Of a DNA stretch of 10,953 bases, positions 1 to 6,300 are shown piece after piece; position 1 is the first letter of the stretch, and each line of letters opens with the position of its first letter. A program made the position numbers and the translations under genes. This stretch comes from DAISIL01 sp036822015. Its GTDB lineage: Bacteria > Bacteroidota > Bacteroidia > Cytophagales > Bernardetiaceae. The stretch is from assembly GCA_036822015.1 (NCBI GenBank), contig DAISIL010000079.1, positions 1 to 10,953 on the forward strand. The letters run 5' to 3'. Below the pieces are notes generated by a model. The model ran no database searches, had not been told where the DNA came from, and was given only the letters and a program-made list of their open reading frames with translations.

Positions 1-38
1 ATTGGATCAGAAATGAACTTTTAGCCCAAAACCCCTGA
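1..38 (+). CDS. Possible 3' end of an upstream gene (partial)
   Basis: The frame beginning at base 3 is open and ends in a TGA at 36-38, which overlaps the ATG of the next gene by one base (TGATG). Such stop-start overlaps are typical of translationally coupled operon genes, so this could be the last 11 codons (ending in residues ELLAQNP) of the preceding gene. In metal ABC importer operons the neighbour would be a substrate-binding protein or a permease, but 11 residues are too few to identify it. The other two frames also close here (stops at 14-16 and 22-24), so the choice of frame rests only on the overlap. Confidence 0.3.
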   Translation, partial: WIRNELLAQNP

Positions 39-817
39 TGACCAGCATCGAAGTTCATAACCTGACGGTCAGCTATCAGCATCGCCCGGTGTTGTGGGAG
101 GTTGATTTTGCCTTGCCTGCCGGGCAGCTCATCGGCGTTATTGGCCCCAATGGATCGGGTAAAACGACTTTGCTCAAAAGTCTCATGGGGCTTGTCCCGA
201 TCAGCAGTGGCTACGTCAAAATCTTCGATCAGCCGCTAGATGCGGTGCGCAGTCGGGTGAGCTATGTGCCGCAACGCGAGAGCGTCGATTGGAATTTTCC
301 GATTAGTGTTGCTGAGGTTGTCCAGATGGGACGCTACGGCAAAGCGCCACTTTGGGGGCGGCTCTCCAAAGCCGACAAAGCCAAAGCTGATGCCGCCATT
401 GAGCAGGTAGGTCTCACAGCCTTTGCCCAACGCCAAATCTCTCAACTCTCTGGCGGGCAGCAACAGCGCGTCTTCATCGCCCGCGCCCTAGCCCAGGAGG
501 CCGATCTTTACTTGATGGATGAACCCTTTGCGGGCGTAGATGCCGCCTCCGAGAGTGCCATCCTCGAACTGCTGGCACAGCTCAAAGCCGACGGCAAAAC
601 GGTGCTTATCGTCCACCACGACCTCCAAACGGCGGCCAACTTCTTTGATTGGGCCGTCCTGATGAACACCCACTTGGTGGCCGCTGGCCCCATCGAAAGC
701 GTCTTTACGCCCGAGTTTTTGGGTAAAGCCTACGGCGGCCAACTCAACATCCTTTCCAAAGTCGCTGATCTGATGCGCCATCGTGATTTTCCGATGCGGG
801 AGAAAGAAAACCCATAA
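38..817 (+). CDS. Metal-cation ABC transporter ATP-binding protein (Mn/Zn/Fe type)
   Basis: This is the cytoplasmic ATPase subunit of an ABC importer; ATP hydrolysis drives uptake of a divalent metal through a partner permease. At 259 residues it has the normal length. All nucleotide-binding motifs are intact: Walker A GPNGSGKT (residues 36-43), Q-loop Q79, signature LSGGQQQR (137-144), Walker B LYLMDE (157-162) with catalytic E162, D-loop around D168, and H-loop HHD (H194). The stretch from the Q-loop, PQRESVDWNFPISVAEVV, is characteristic of the manganese/zinc/iron chelate ATPases (MntB/ZnuC/SitB/TroB group) rather than of amino-acid or haem importers. The exact metal cannot be read from the ATPase. 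The ATG overlaps a possible upstream stop by one base, suggesting that the gene ends an operon. No permease follows, because a terminator and a convergent gene come next. The permease and binding protein would have to lie left of the window. Confidence 0.93.
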   Translation: MTSIEVHNLTVSYQHRPVLWEVDFALPAGQLIGVIGPNGSGKTTLLKSLMGLVPISSGYVKIFDQPLDAVRSRVSYVPQRESVDWNFPISVAEVVQMGRYGKAPLWGRLSKADKAKADAAIEQVGLTAFAQRQISQLSGGQQQRVFIARALAQEADLYLMDEPFAGVDAASESAILELLAQLKADGKTVLIVHHDLQTAANFFDWAVLMNTHLVAAGPIESVFTPEFLGKAYGGQLNILSKVADLMRHRDFPMREKENP

Positions 818-840
818 GGTGTTGAAAGCCTTATGGGTTT
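808..840. terminator. Bidirectional terminator between convergent genes
   Basis: A perfect 12-bp inverted repeat, AAACCCATAAGG (808-819) and CCTTATGGGTTT (829-840), encloses a 9-base loop. It is flanked by an A-rich run on the left (801-810), which gives a U-rich tail for leftward transcripts, and a short T run on the right. The TAA stop of the ABC ATPase (815-817) is inside the left arm. The stop of the convergent M56 gene (845-847) lies just beyond the right arm. The position and symmetry fit a shared intrinsic terminator for both genes. Confidence 0.75.
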
Positions 841-844
841 GTTG

Positions 845-2332
845 CTACTTCACTTTTTCCAGTCGCTGTTCTAGCTGCTCGAGTTCTTTTTGGAGTTGCG
901 CCTTGCGCTGTTCCAGTAGCTCTCTTCGGAGGTCTTCGATGCCGCGTAGGCGTGCTGAATCGGTGTCTAGCTCGGTGATTTTTTCGAGGCGTTCGATGAA
1001 GGCAGGCGGTACGGTCGTTCTGTTGGGCCCCGATCGCCAGGTACGGAGGCTATCCATGGCTACCCTTCGTCGGAAAATCTGGACGGGAGAGATGCCACGG
1101 GCATCGAAAGACTGAAAGCGCACCGAATCGCTGTTGAAGAACGCCCGTACCCGCTGGTATTGCTCACCCGCAGATGCCCCCTCGAGGCCGTCGATCATGC
1201 GGAGCAGGACGCGCACCCGTCCCGAATCGCGGGGATGGTTGAGGGAGACTTCTTCGCCGTTGATGAGCAAGACGGTAGCAGAATCGCTGCTGACGACTTG
1301 ATAATCCTTACCATCGGATTGGATGACGACCACGCGCTGTTTGTAGTTTTCGGTTTTGGTTTCCACGATGGGCGAGTCAATGGGCAGCACCTCTTGTATG
1401 GGAGGCATGAGTAGAAGCGGTAAAGCCGTAGCTTGATCGGGTGAACCAGGATAGCTTTCGGTGCGCCCCACAAAGAGGGCAAGCACGCACAAAAGCGGAA
1501 GGGCAAGGGCAAATTTCCAATGCCTTCGGGGGGAGGAGGGGGAGGTACGCATCATTTGGATTCGTTTTTTGAGGGGAATTTGAAAAAAGTTATTGGTCAG
1601 GGTAGGGTTGGGGACAAAGAGTGTCTGCTCCAGGAGGAGGAGCGCATAAGAGCGGGCTTGTTTGCCTTTGGCGGCAGCATCGGCCAAAAATTCATGGTTG
1701 GTTTTGATCGCCTGGCGGTAGAGATACACCACCGGCGACCACCAACACAGCACACACAAGCCTTGCACCAGCAGCACATCGACGCTGTGCCACTGCCGGA
1801 TGTGGGTCAGTTCGTGGGCATACACCTGCTGGGCTTGTGTGGGCGTAAGGGAGCGGGTATTGTCCCAAAACAGCCATCCAAAAAAAGACAGCGTAGGGGT
1901 TTTTCCATCGGTCAAGATCACCTTTCGCCCCCACATCTGTACCTTTGGTTGGCTTTGGTAGAGGCGAAGAAGTGCAAACAAGTCCTTGATAACCAAAAGA
2001 AAACTTGTCAAAACTCCCATGCCATAAATTAGCCAAAGGGCATCCATCCAGTAGTTATGGTCTTCGATGACCTCGGATGGAGCTGGTATTACCAAATCTT
2101 CGGATACAGCCCAGGTGATGGGTTGGGTGGCAATGACCGTCGTGTCAGGCGTTGCTGGTAGAAAAGGCAGGGATAAGCTCGGCAGCCATAGACTCACGCC
2201 CATACCCAGGAGCAAAAACCAGCGGTTGCGGACAAAAAAGGTCTCCCGAGCCAGCAGCAGCCGATAAAAGGCGTACCAAAGAGCCAAAGAGAGGTTGGCT
2301 TTGAGCAGAAACACAAACCAGTCCGGTATCAT
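845..2332 (-). CDS. M56 family (BlaR1-like) membrane metallopeptidase
   Basis: This 495-residue inner-membrane zinc protease is the likely sensor partner of the BlaI-type repressor encoded just upstream. Hydrophobic segments near residues 5-25, 37-58, 95-118 and 273-290 fit the multi-pass M56 topology. The zinc-protease signature HELTH (173-177, catalytic E174) is followed by NHEFLAD, where E214 is the expected third ligand. In BlaR1/MecR1, signal binding outside the membrane activates this domain, which leads to repressor cleavage. After the last membrane segment come about 200 residues that I do not recognise. They lack an obvious penicillin-binding (SxxK-type) sensor domain and end in a charged, Glu/Leu/Gln-rich predicted coiled coil (about 457-495). 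The ligand is therefore unlikely to be a beta-lactam. The ATG (2330-2332) overlaps the repressor stop by four bases (ATGA), indicating translational coupling. Confidence 0.9.
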   Translation of the reverse strand: MIPDWFVFLLKANLSLALWYAFYRLLLARETFFVRNRWFLLLGMGVSLWLPSLSLPFLPATPDTTVIATQPITWAVSEDLVIPAPSEVIEDHNYWMDALWLIYGMGVLTSFLLVIKDLFALLRLYQSQPKVQMWGRKVILTDGKTPTLSFFGWLFWDNTRSLTPTQAQQVYAHELTHIRQWHSVDVLLVQGLCVLCWWSPVVYLYRQAIKTNHEFLADAAAKGKQARSYALLLLEQTLFVPNPTLTNNFFQIPLKKRIQMMRTSPSSPRRHWKFALALPLLCVLALFVGRTESYPGSPDQATALPLLLMPPIQEVLPIDSPIVETKTENYKQRVVVIQSDGKDYQVVSSDSATVLLINGEEVSLNHPRDSGRVRVLLRMIDGLEGASAGEQYQRVRAFFNSDSVRFQSFDARGISPVQIFRRRVAMDSLRTWRSGPNRTTVPPAFIERLEKITELDTDSARLRGIEDLRRELLEQRKAQLQKELEQLEQRLEKVK

Positions 2333-2730
2333 TGGTCTTCTTCGTCGTTGAGGTTTTGGTTGATTTCCTTGATGAGCTGCTCCATATCCTGGATGTCCAG
2401 TTGATTTTTTTGAGCAAAAAGCGAAGCCAGTCTGGCAAAAGAGCCACCAAAATAATCGTCGATGAAGCGGTTGAGCCAGAAACTGCTGTAGCTTTCCTTG
2501 TCGATGCGTGGGAAGTAGCGGTGGATGTTACCCAACTTCTCATGCCCAACAAAGCCTTTTTCTTCTAGCACCCGAACTACCGTCGAGACGGTACTATACG
2601 CTGGCTTGGGGTCGGGCAGCGCTGCCCGAATGTCCTTGACAAAAGCCTGTTCCTGGGCCCAGAGGACTTGCATGATCTGCTCCTCGGCTTTGGTGAGCGA
2701 ACGCGGAGGAGTTTTGGGGGAATGTGCCAT
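2329..2730 (-). CDS. BlaI/MecI/CopY family transcriptional repressor
   Basis: This 133-residue winged-helix repressor has the usual length for BlaI/MecI. The DNA-binding domain spans about residues 10-75: LTKAEEQIMQVLW forms the first helix, and KPAYSTVSTVVRVLEEKGFV (42-61) carries the recognition helix, closely matching the family pattern YsTV.t.l..L..KG. The C-terminal half would form the dimerisation helices. I chose the ATG at 2728-2730. A longer reading would start at a TTG at 2769, but that codon lies inside the predicted -7 promoter element and would add 13 residues not expected in this family. The gene is first in a two-gene operon with the M56 protease. It probably represses its own transcription through the dyad at 2774-2799 until the protease inactivates it. 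Confidence 0.92.
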   Translation of the reverse strand: MAHSPKTPPRSLTKAEEQIMQVLWAQEQAFVKDIRAALPDPKPAYSTVSTVVRVLEEKGFVGHEKLGNIHRYFPRIDKESYSSFWLNRFIDDYFGGSFARLASLFAQKNQLDIQDMEQLIKEINQNLNDEEDQ

Positions 2731-2766
2731 GATGGATGAAGTTTTATTTTTGTAGTTGAACGCCGA

Positions 2767-2774
2767 CAAAGATA
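2767..2774 (-). promoter_or_regulatory. -7 promoter element of the BlaI-M56 operon
   Basis: Read on the minus strand, these bases are TATCTTTG, a perfect match to the Bacteroidota -7 consensus TAnnTTTG. It lies about 37 bases upstream of the repressor ATG, leaving a leader of about 30 bases. I could not find a convincing -33 TTG at the usual spacing; the candidate region is occupied by the putative operator. Confidence 0.55.
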
Positions 2775-2799
2775 AAACTGTTGCTAGCTTAATAGTTTT
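2774..2799. promoter_or_regulatory. Candidate BlaI operator dyad
   Basis: AAAACTGTT (2774-2782) and AATAGTTTT (2791-2799) form an inverted repeat with 9-base arms, one mismatch and an 8-base spacer. It abuts the upstream side of the -7 box of the repressor operon, where a bound dimer would block RNA polymerase. BlaI-family repressors bind short dyads of this size in their own promoters, so the assignment rests on symmetry and position, not on a known consensus for this species. Confidence 0.5.
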
Positions 2800-2819
2800 T
2801 AACTTCTTTGCTGCTCAAA

Positions 2820-2851
2820 TTGGGAAATCAGCTAAAGTGTTCGTAATCTTG
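2820..2851 (+). promoter_or_regulatory. Possible promoter of the His-ladder lipoprotein gene
   Basis: TAATCTTG (2844-2851) differs from the Bacteroidota -7 consensus TAnnTTTG at one base. A TTG at 2820-2822 lies 21 bases upstream, which suits a -33 element. The leader to the ATG at 2879 would be about 20-25 bases. A short dyad, AGTGT (2836-2840) and ACACT (2853-2857), is centred on the -7 box and might be a second regulatory site, though five-base arms are weak evidence. Confidence 0.3.
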
Positions 2852-2878
2852 TACACTCAAACAACACTCAATCTTGCT

Positions 2879-3400
2879 ATGAAACAAATGATCGGTATTT
2901 TCTTGGTACTCCTGATGACTGCCTGCGGTACGGGCAGCACTTTTGATGAAGCCCTGCACCAGGAGATGGAGGCGGCACATCAAGCCATGGAGGCCGAACA
3001 CGAAAAAATGATGGAAGCCCACAAAGGCTTAATGGACGAACACAAAGCCGCCATGAACGACTTTGCGGCACGTCGCGAAACGATGGATTCGTTGATGATC
3101 GCTGAGCATGAAGCTCTATTTGCCCGCCACGAAGGCATTTTCCGTCAGCATGAAGCCATGATGCAGCAGCACCAAGAACTCCTCAAGAAGCATCAGGATA
3201 TGACCGAAGCCCACAAAGCCGGCACGCTCTCGGCCGAGCAACTCAAAGCCGAGCATGAGCAGATGGAGGCCGACCACCAGAAACTAGAAGCCGAACATAC
3301 CGCCATCGCCGCCGAACATGCCACCATCGAGGCTGAACACAAAGAGCTGATGGAAAAAAACACCGAACCCGAGACAGAGCCAACATCCGAAGAACCCTAA
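2879..3400 (+). CDS. Coiled-coil lipoprotein with a heptad histidine ladder
   Basis: This 173-residue predicted lipoprotein belongs to no family I recognise. The N-terminus MKQMIGIFLVLLMTAC is a lipoprotein signal with the acylated cysteine at residue 16. I chose this ATG because it places the signal peptide at the N-terminus; an in-frame ATG at 2756 would add 41 unsuitable residues and lies upstream of the likely promoter. Residues 24-160 are almost wholly helical, rich in Glu, Met, Ala and Lys. His recurs every seven residues at 27, 34, 41, 48, 55, then (after a one-residue phase slip) 77, 84, 91, 98, 105, 112, 126, 133, 140, 147 and 154. Leu, Met or Ile usually occupies the position three residues later, so His is in one core position and an aliphatic residue in the other. 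Residues 161-173 are an acidic, Pro/Thr-rich tail. The gene is divergent from the BlaI-M56 operon. Metal binding or pH sensing is a possible role but is inference. The protein could instead be a structural envelope spacer. Confidence 0.85.
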   Translation: MKQMIGIFLVLLMTACGTGSTFDEALHQEMEAAHQAMEAEHEKMMEAHKGLMDEHKAAMNDFAARRETMDSLMIAEHEALFARHEGIFRQHEAMMQQHQELLKKHQDMTEAHKAGTLSAEQLKAEHEQMEADHQKLEAEHTAIAAEHATIEAEHKELMEKNTEPETEPTSEEP

Positions 3401-3431
3401 AACGTTTTGTATCCCTTTGGCGTTTAAGAAA

Positions 3432-3463
3432 AGAGCGTTACCGCTTCATACGGGTAACGCTCT
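3432..3463 (+). terminator. Strong hairpin after the lipoprotein gene (terminator or leader structure)
   Basis: AGAGCGTTACC (3432-3442) and GGTAACGCTCT (3453-3463) pair perfectly over 11 bp around a 10-base loop. The hairpin lies 31 bases after the lipoprotein stop and 14 bases before the next ATG. The bases that follow (CTCTTTC) are only moderately T-rich. It most likely ends the lipoprotein transcript, but its closeness to the next start means it could also sit in the leader of that gene. Confidence 0.6.
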
Positions 3464-3477
3464 CTCTTTCTGAACTT

Positions 3478-6009
3478 ATGAAATCACGCATCCCTCTTCT
3501 GTTTATCTTGCTTTTGCTGGTGTTTGGGGCTTTGTGCGCCCATGCGCAGCGCACCCGCATCAGTGGAAAAATAATTGATAACCAGAGCGGTGATGCTGTG
3601 CCTTTTGCTAATGTCTATTTTGAAGCCATCCAGTGGGGAACCGTCACGGATTTCGATGGATTCTATACCCTCGAAACCACCCGAAAAGACCTACCCGATA
3701 CGCTCACGGTATCGTATGTGGGCTATACCACCAAAAAAATACCCATTCAGGTAGGCCAAGTACAAACCCTTAATATCCGTCTCGAGTCGGAGAGTTCAGT
3801 ACTTGAAGAAATCGAAATCATTGCTGGAGAATATGAAAATCCCGCCTGGGCGATCCTACGGGAGGTCATCCAAAACAAAACCCGCAACGACAAGCGCAAG
3901 CTCACGGCCTACCAGCACAGCAGTTACACCAAAATCGAAGTTGATGTGGACAAAATCACAGAGAAATTTCGGAAACGAAAAGTTGTCCAGAAGATTATCG
4001 GTGTCCTGGATAGCATCGAAGCCCTGGCGGGCGAAGACGGAAACCCGATTTTACCCGTTTTTATTTCCGAGTCTTTGTCGGATTTTTATTACCGAACCAA
4101 TCCCAAACGAAACAAAGAGTACGTCCACAGAACACGGATCAAAGGTATTGGCATACAGGATGGTAGCATTGTTTCCCAACTCATCGGGAGTACCTACCAG
4201 GACTATAATTTTTACGAAAACTGGATGACCTTCGGGGATAAGGACTTCATCTCCCCGATTGCCGATAGCTGGCGGGCCTTTTACGACTACCGCCTGATCG
4301 CCGAAGGCGAAATGATCGACGGTACGGCCTGCGCCCGTATTTCGTTTCAGCCCAAGAGCAGCCAAGATCTAGCTTTTACGGGGACGATTTGGATCAGCGA
4401 AGGCGATTTTGCCCTCAAGCAAATCGACCTTACGGTAGGTAAAGAAGCCAATTTGAACTTTATTGAAAAAATTAAACTCCAGCAAAGCTATGCCCGCGTA
4501 GTTCAGGGGGGGGATACGGCCTGGCTGCCCGCCAAAACACGCCTCTTGATCGACATCGGAGAGATCAAGGACGATTGGGCCGGTATGTTGGCTAAGGTGT
4601 ATAGCTCCAATGAGAACTTTGTCTTGAACGATCCCAAACCGCTCAAGTTTTTTGAAGAAGAAATCGAAGTAAACCCCGATTATCGACAAGGTACGGAGGA
4701 GTTTTGGCAACAAAACCGCTACGAAACCCTCACCCGGGAAGAGCAGCAAGTCTATCAAGCCATTGACACGATCCAGAACCTGCCCGTGATCCGAACCTAT
4801 GTCGAGATCGCCAGCATCGCCATCAACGGCTATAAGAAAATCGGAAAAGTTGATGTGGGGAGTTATCTCTTTTTGTTGGCTTACAACAACATCGAGGGGC
4901 TACGCCCTCGCCTACGCCTGCGCACCAACGCCGATTTTAGCCGAAAAGTACAGCTTTATGGGGCTTTGGCTTATGGTACTCAAGACCAACGCTGGAAGTA
5001 CAACGGAGGCTTTCAGTATCTCTTCGCCCGCAAACCCTGGACGATCATGGGAGCCGAGCATCACTTCGATCTCGAACAGGTGGCCTTCTCCAACGAAGAG
5101 TTCAGGGAGAGCGATAATTACCTCTTCAAGGCGGCTACTCGCTGGGGCAATCTGGATCGAAACCGCCCCTTCCTCTCGCGGGAAACCCGTGTTTTTGTTC
5201 AAACAGATTTGGTGCGAGGCATTACGCAACGGGTTACGCTGCGCAGCCATGATTTCGACCCGCTTTTTTCGTTTGCTTTCACTGATCCGACTGACCCTGA
5301 CACACAGCGTAACCGATTTACAACCAGTGAGTTGATCTTCCAGACGCGCATCTCGTTTCGGGAGCATTATCTCTTCACTGATCTGGATCGGGTGAGCCTG
5401 GGTAGTGGCGACCGTCCCATTTTCACGCTACGCTATACCCTCGGGCTAAACGGCTTTTTGGGTAGTACTTTGGGCTACCAAAAGATCAGCCTGGGCATGG
5501 AGCATAGCTTCAGGGCGGGTGTGTTGGGCCGTATATCTTACCAACTGCTGGCCGGCTATATCCCCTCCAATGTCCCGTATCCGCTCCTACGGACACACCT
5601 GGGTAACGAGTCTTTCTTCTTTAATACCCTCTCTTTCAACCTCATGAACTATTTTGAATTTGTGAGCGACACCTATGCTTCGTTGAGTATCACGCATCGC
5701 TTTGAGGGTTTTTTCTTGAACCGCATCCCGCTTATGCGCCGTTTGAAGTGGCGTAGTTTTGTGGAGGGCAATGTGCTGATGGGAAGTGTCCGAGCCGAAA
5801 ACCTCAGTATCATCCCCAGCGTGGACACGGACGGCAATCCCATTCCGCGCTTCAATGCACTAGGCAGCACGCCCTACGTGGAGTTCAGTTATGGCATCGA
5901 AAACATTTTGAAGTTTATTCGCGTACAGGCCATCCATCGGCTCACCTATCGGGATGCTCCCGGCATCAATCGTTTTGGGGTGAAGGTATCGACGGTATTT
6001 CGCTTGTAG
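3478..6009 (+). CDS. DUF5686 / carboxypeptidase-like regulatory domain outer-membrane protein
   Basis: This 843-residue protein begins with a signal peptide (hydrophobic 5-20, predicted cleavage after AHA, residue 23). A CarboxypepD_reg-like beta-sandwich domain follows at about 28-113 (start ISGKIIDNQSGDAVPFANV, with the usual VTDFDGFYTL core), a domain widely found at the N-terminus of Bacteroidota outer-membrane proteins. From about residue 119 (YENPAWAILREVIQNK, then NDKRKLTAYQHSSYTKIE) it matches the opening of the DUF5686 family. The last 350 or so residues alternate short amphipathic strands rich in aromatic residues and end in FRL, consistent with a C-terminal outer-membrane beta-barrel. 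DUF5686 proteins have no well-established function; their outer-membrane location is known only by prediction. The gene stands alone: a hairpin precedes it and a gene remnant follows. An in-frame stop at 6007-6009 ends it normally. Confidence 0.85.
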   Translation: MKSRIPLLFILLLLVFGALCAHAQRTRISGKIIDNQSGDAVPFANVYFEAIQWGTVTDFDGFYTLETTRKDLPDTLTVSYVGYTTKKIPIQVGQVQTLNIRLESESSVLEEIEIIAGEYENPAWAILREVIQNKTRNDKRKLTAYQHSSYTKIEVDVDKITEKFRKRKVVQKIIGVLDSIEALAGEDGNPILPVFISESLSDFYYRTNPKRNKEYVHRTRIKGIGIQDGSIVSQLIGSTYQDYNFYENWMTFGDKDFISPIADSWRAFYDYRLIAEGEMIDGTACARISFQPKSSQDLAFTGTIWISEGDFALKQIDLTVGKEANLNFIEKIKLQQSYARVVQGGDTAWLPAKTRLLIDIGEIKDDWAGMLAKVYSSNENFVLNDPKPLKFFEEEIEVNPDYRQGTEEFWQQNRYETLTREEQQVYQAIDTIQNLPVIRTYVEIASIAINGYKKIGKVDVGSYLFLLAYNNIEGLRPRLRLRTNADFSRKVQLYGALAYGTQDQRWKYNGGFQYLFARKPWTIMGAEHHFDLEQVAFSNEEFRESDNYLFKAATRWGNLDRNRPFLSRETRVFVQTDLVRGITQRVTLRSHDFDPLFSFAFTDPTDPDTQRNRFTTSELIFQTRISFREHYLFTDLDRVSLGSGDRPIFTLRYTLGLNGFLGSTLGYQKISLGMEHSFRAGVLGRISYQLLAGYIPSNVPYPLLRTHLGNESFFFNTLSFNLMNYFEFVSDTYASLSITHRFEGFFLNRIPLMRRLKWRSFVEGNVLMGSVRAENLSIIPSVDTDGNPIPRFNALGSTPYVEFSYGIENILKFIRVQAIHRLTYRDAPGINRFGVKVSTVFRL

Positions 6010-6046
6010 CCATCAAAATAATGGAATTGAAGCCAAAACAGAAGAA

Positions 6047-6191
6047 ATGAAAGCTAATGATAAAGCACATTATCTTGTTTATCGTGCTTTGGGTGTTTGC
6101 TTACAAGAAGGACACCTCATCGACCAGTATCAAAACACAGGGGAGGCTTTACAAATATGCAGTTTTGTTTCTTGAAGGAGCAGCCACATAA
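6047..6191 (+). pseudogene. Frameshifted remnant, possibly of an ApaLI-like restriction endonuclease
   Basis: From ATG 6047 the first frame reads DKAHYLVYRALGV, then EGHLIDQYQNTG, and runs to a stop at 6173-6175. After the G run at 6140-6143 the neighbouring frame carries the natural continuation, GRLYKYAVLFLEGAA, before a TAA at 6189-6191. Removing one G from that run would join the two, so this looks like a gene broken by a one-base insertion and then cut short. The joined peptide resembles, from memory, the N-terminal part of ApaLI-like type II restriction endonucleases, where a pattern like QNKGRFLYKYAGSFLEEA follows an ID.YQN stretch. The family name is uncertain; the frameshift pattern is clearer. 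No catalytic region and no methyltransferase is present. Confidence 0.4.
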
Positions 6192-6300
6192 AAATCTTGA
6201 TCCAAACAAGAAAAACAGAAAAAGACGGACTGTTTACTTTCGCATCAAGCATGACCATCCTAAAATCTCTTGAATTACAGATCAGGGAACTTCTCACGCC
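6192..6300 (+). other. Non-coding stretch before the M23 peptidase gene
   Basis: This A-rich stretch has several stops in each forward frame and no recognisable protein or RNA gene. It may contain further decayed sequence of the preceding remnant. TACTTTCG (6235-6242) differs by one base from a -7 promoter element, about 59 bases before the peptidase ATG, but no -33 partner is evident at a suitable distance. No hairpin stands out. Confidence 0.3.

Noticed and set aside
1520..2032. A 170-codon plus-strand open frame inside the M56 gene
   Set aside because: It is antisense to the HELTH-containing domain and its translation is low-complexity and unlike any protein.
2731..2769. N-terminal extension of the BlaI repressor from a TTG codon
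   Set aside because: The TTG falls within the predicted -7 promoter element, and the extra 13 residues do not suit the family, whose proteins start just before the winged helix.
2756..2878. N-terminal extension of the lipoprotein from an upstream in-frame ATG
   Set aside because: It would bury the lipoprotein signal 41 residues inside the protein and would start before the likely promoter.
2941..3360. Tandem repeat or CRISPR-like periodicity of 21 bases
   Set aside because: The period reflects the heptad protein repeat; the DNA units diverge and there are no conserved repeats with unique spacers.
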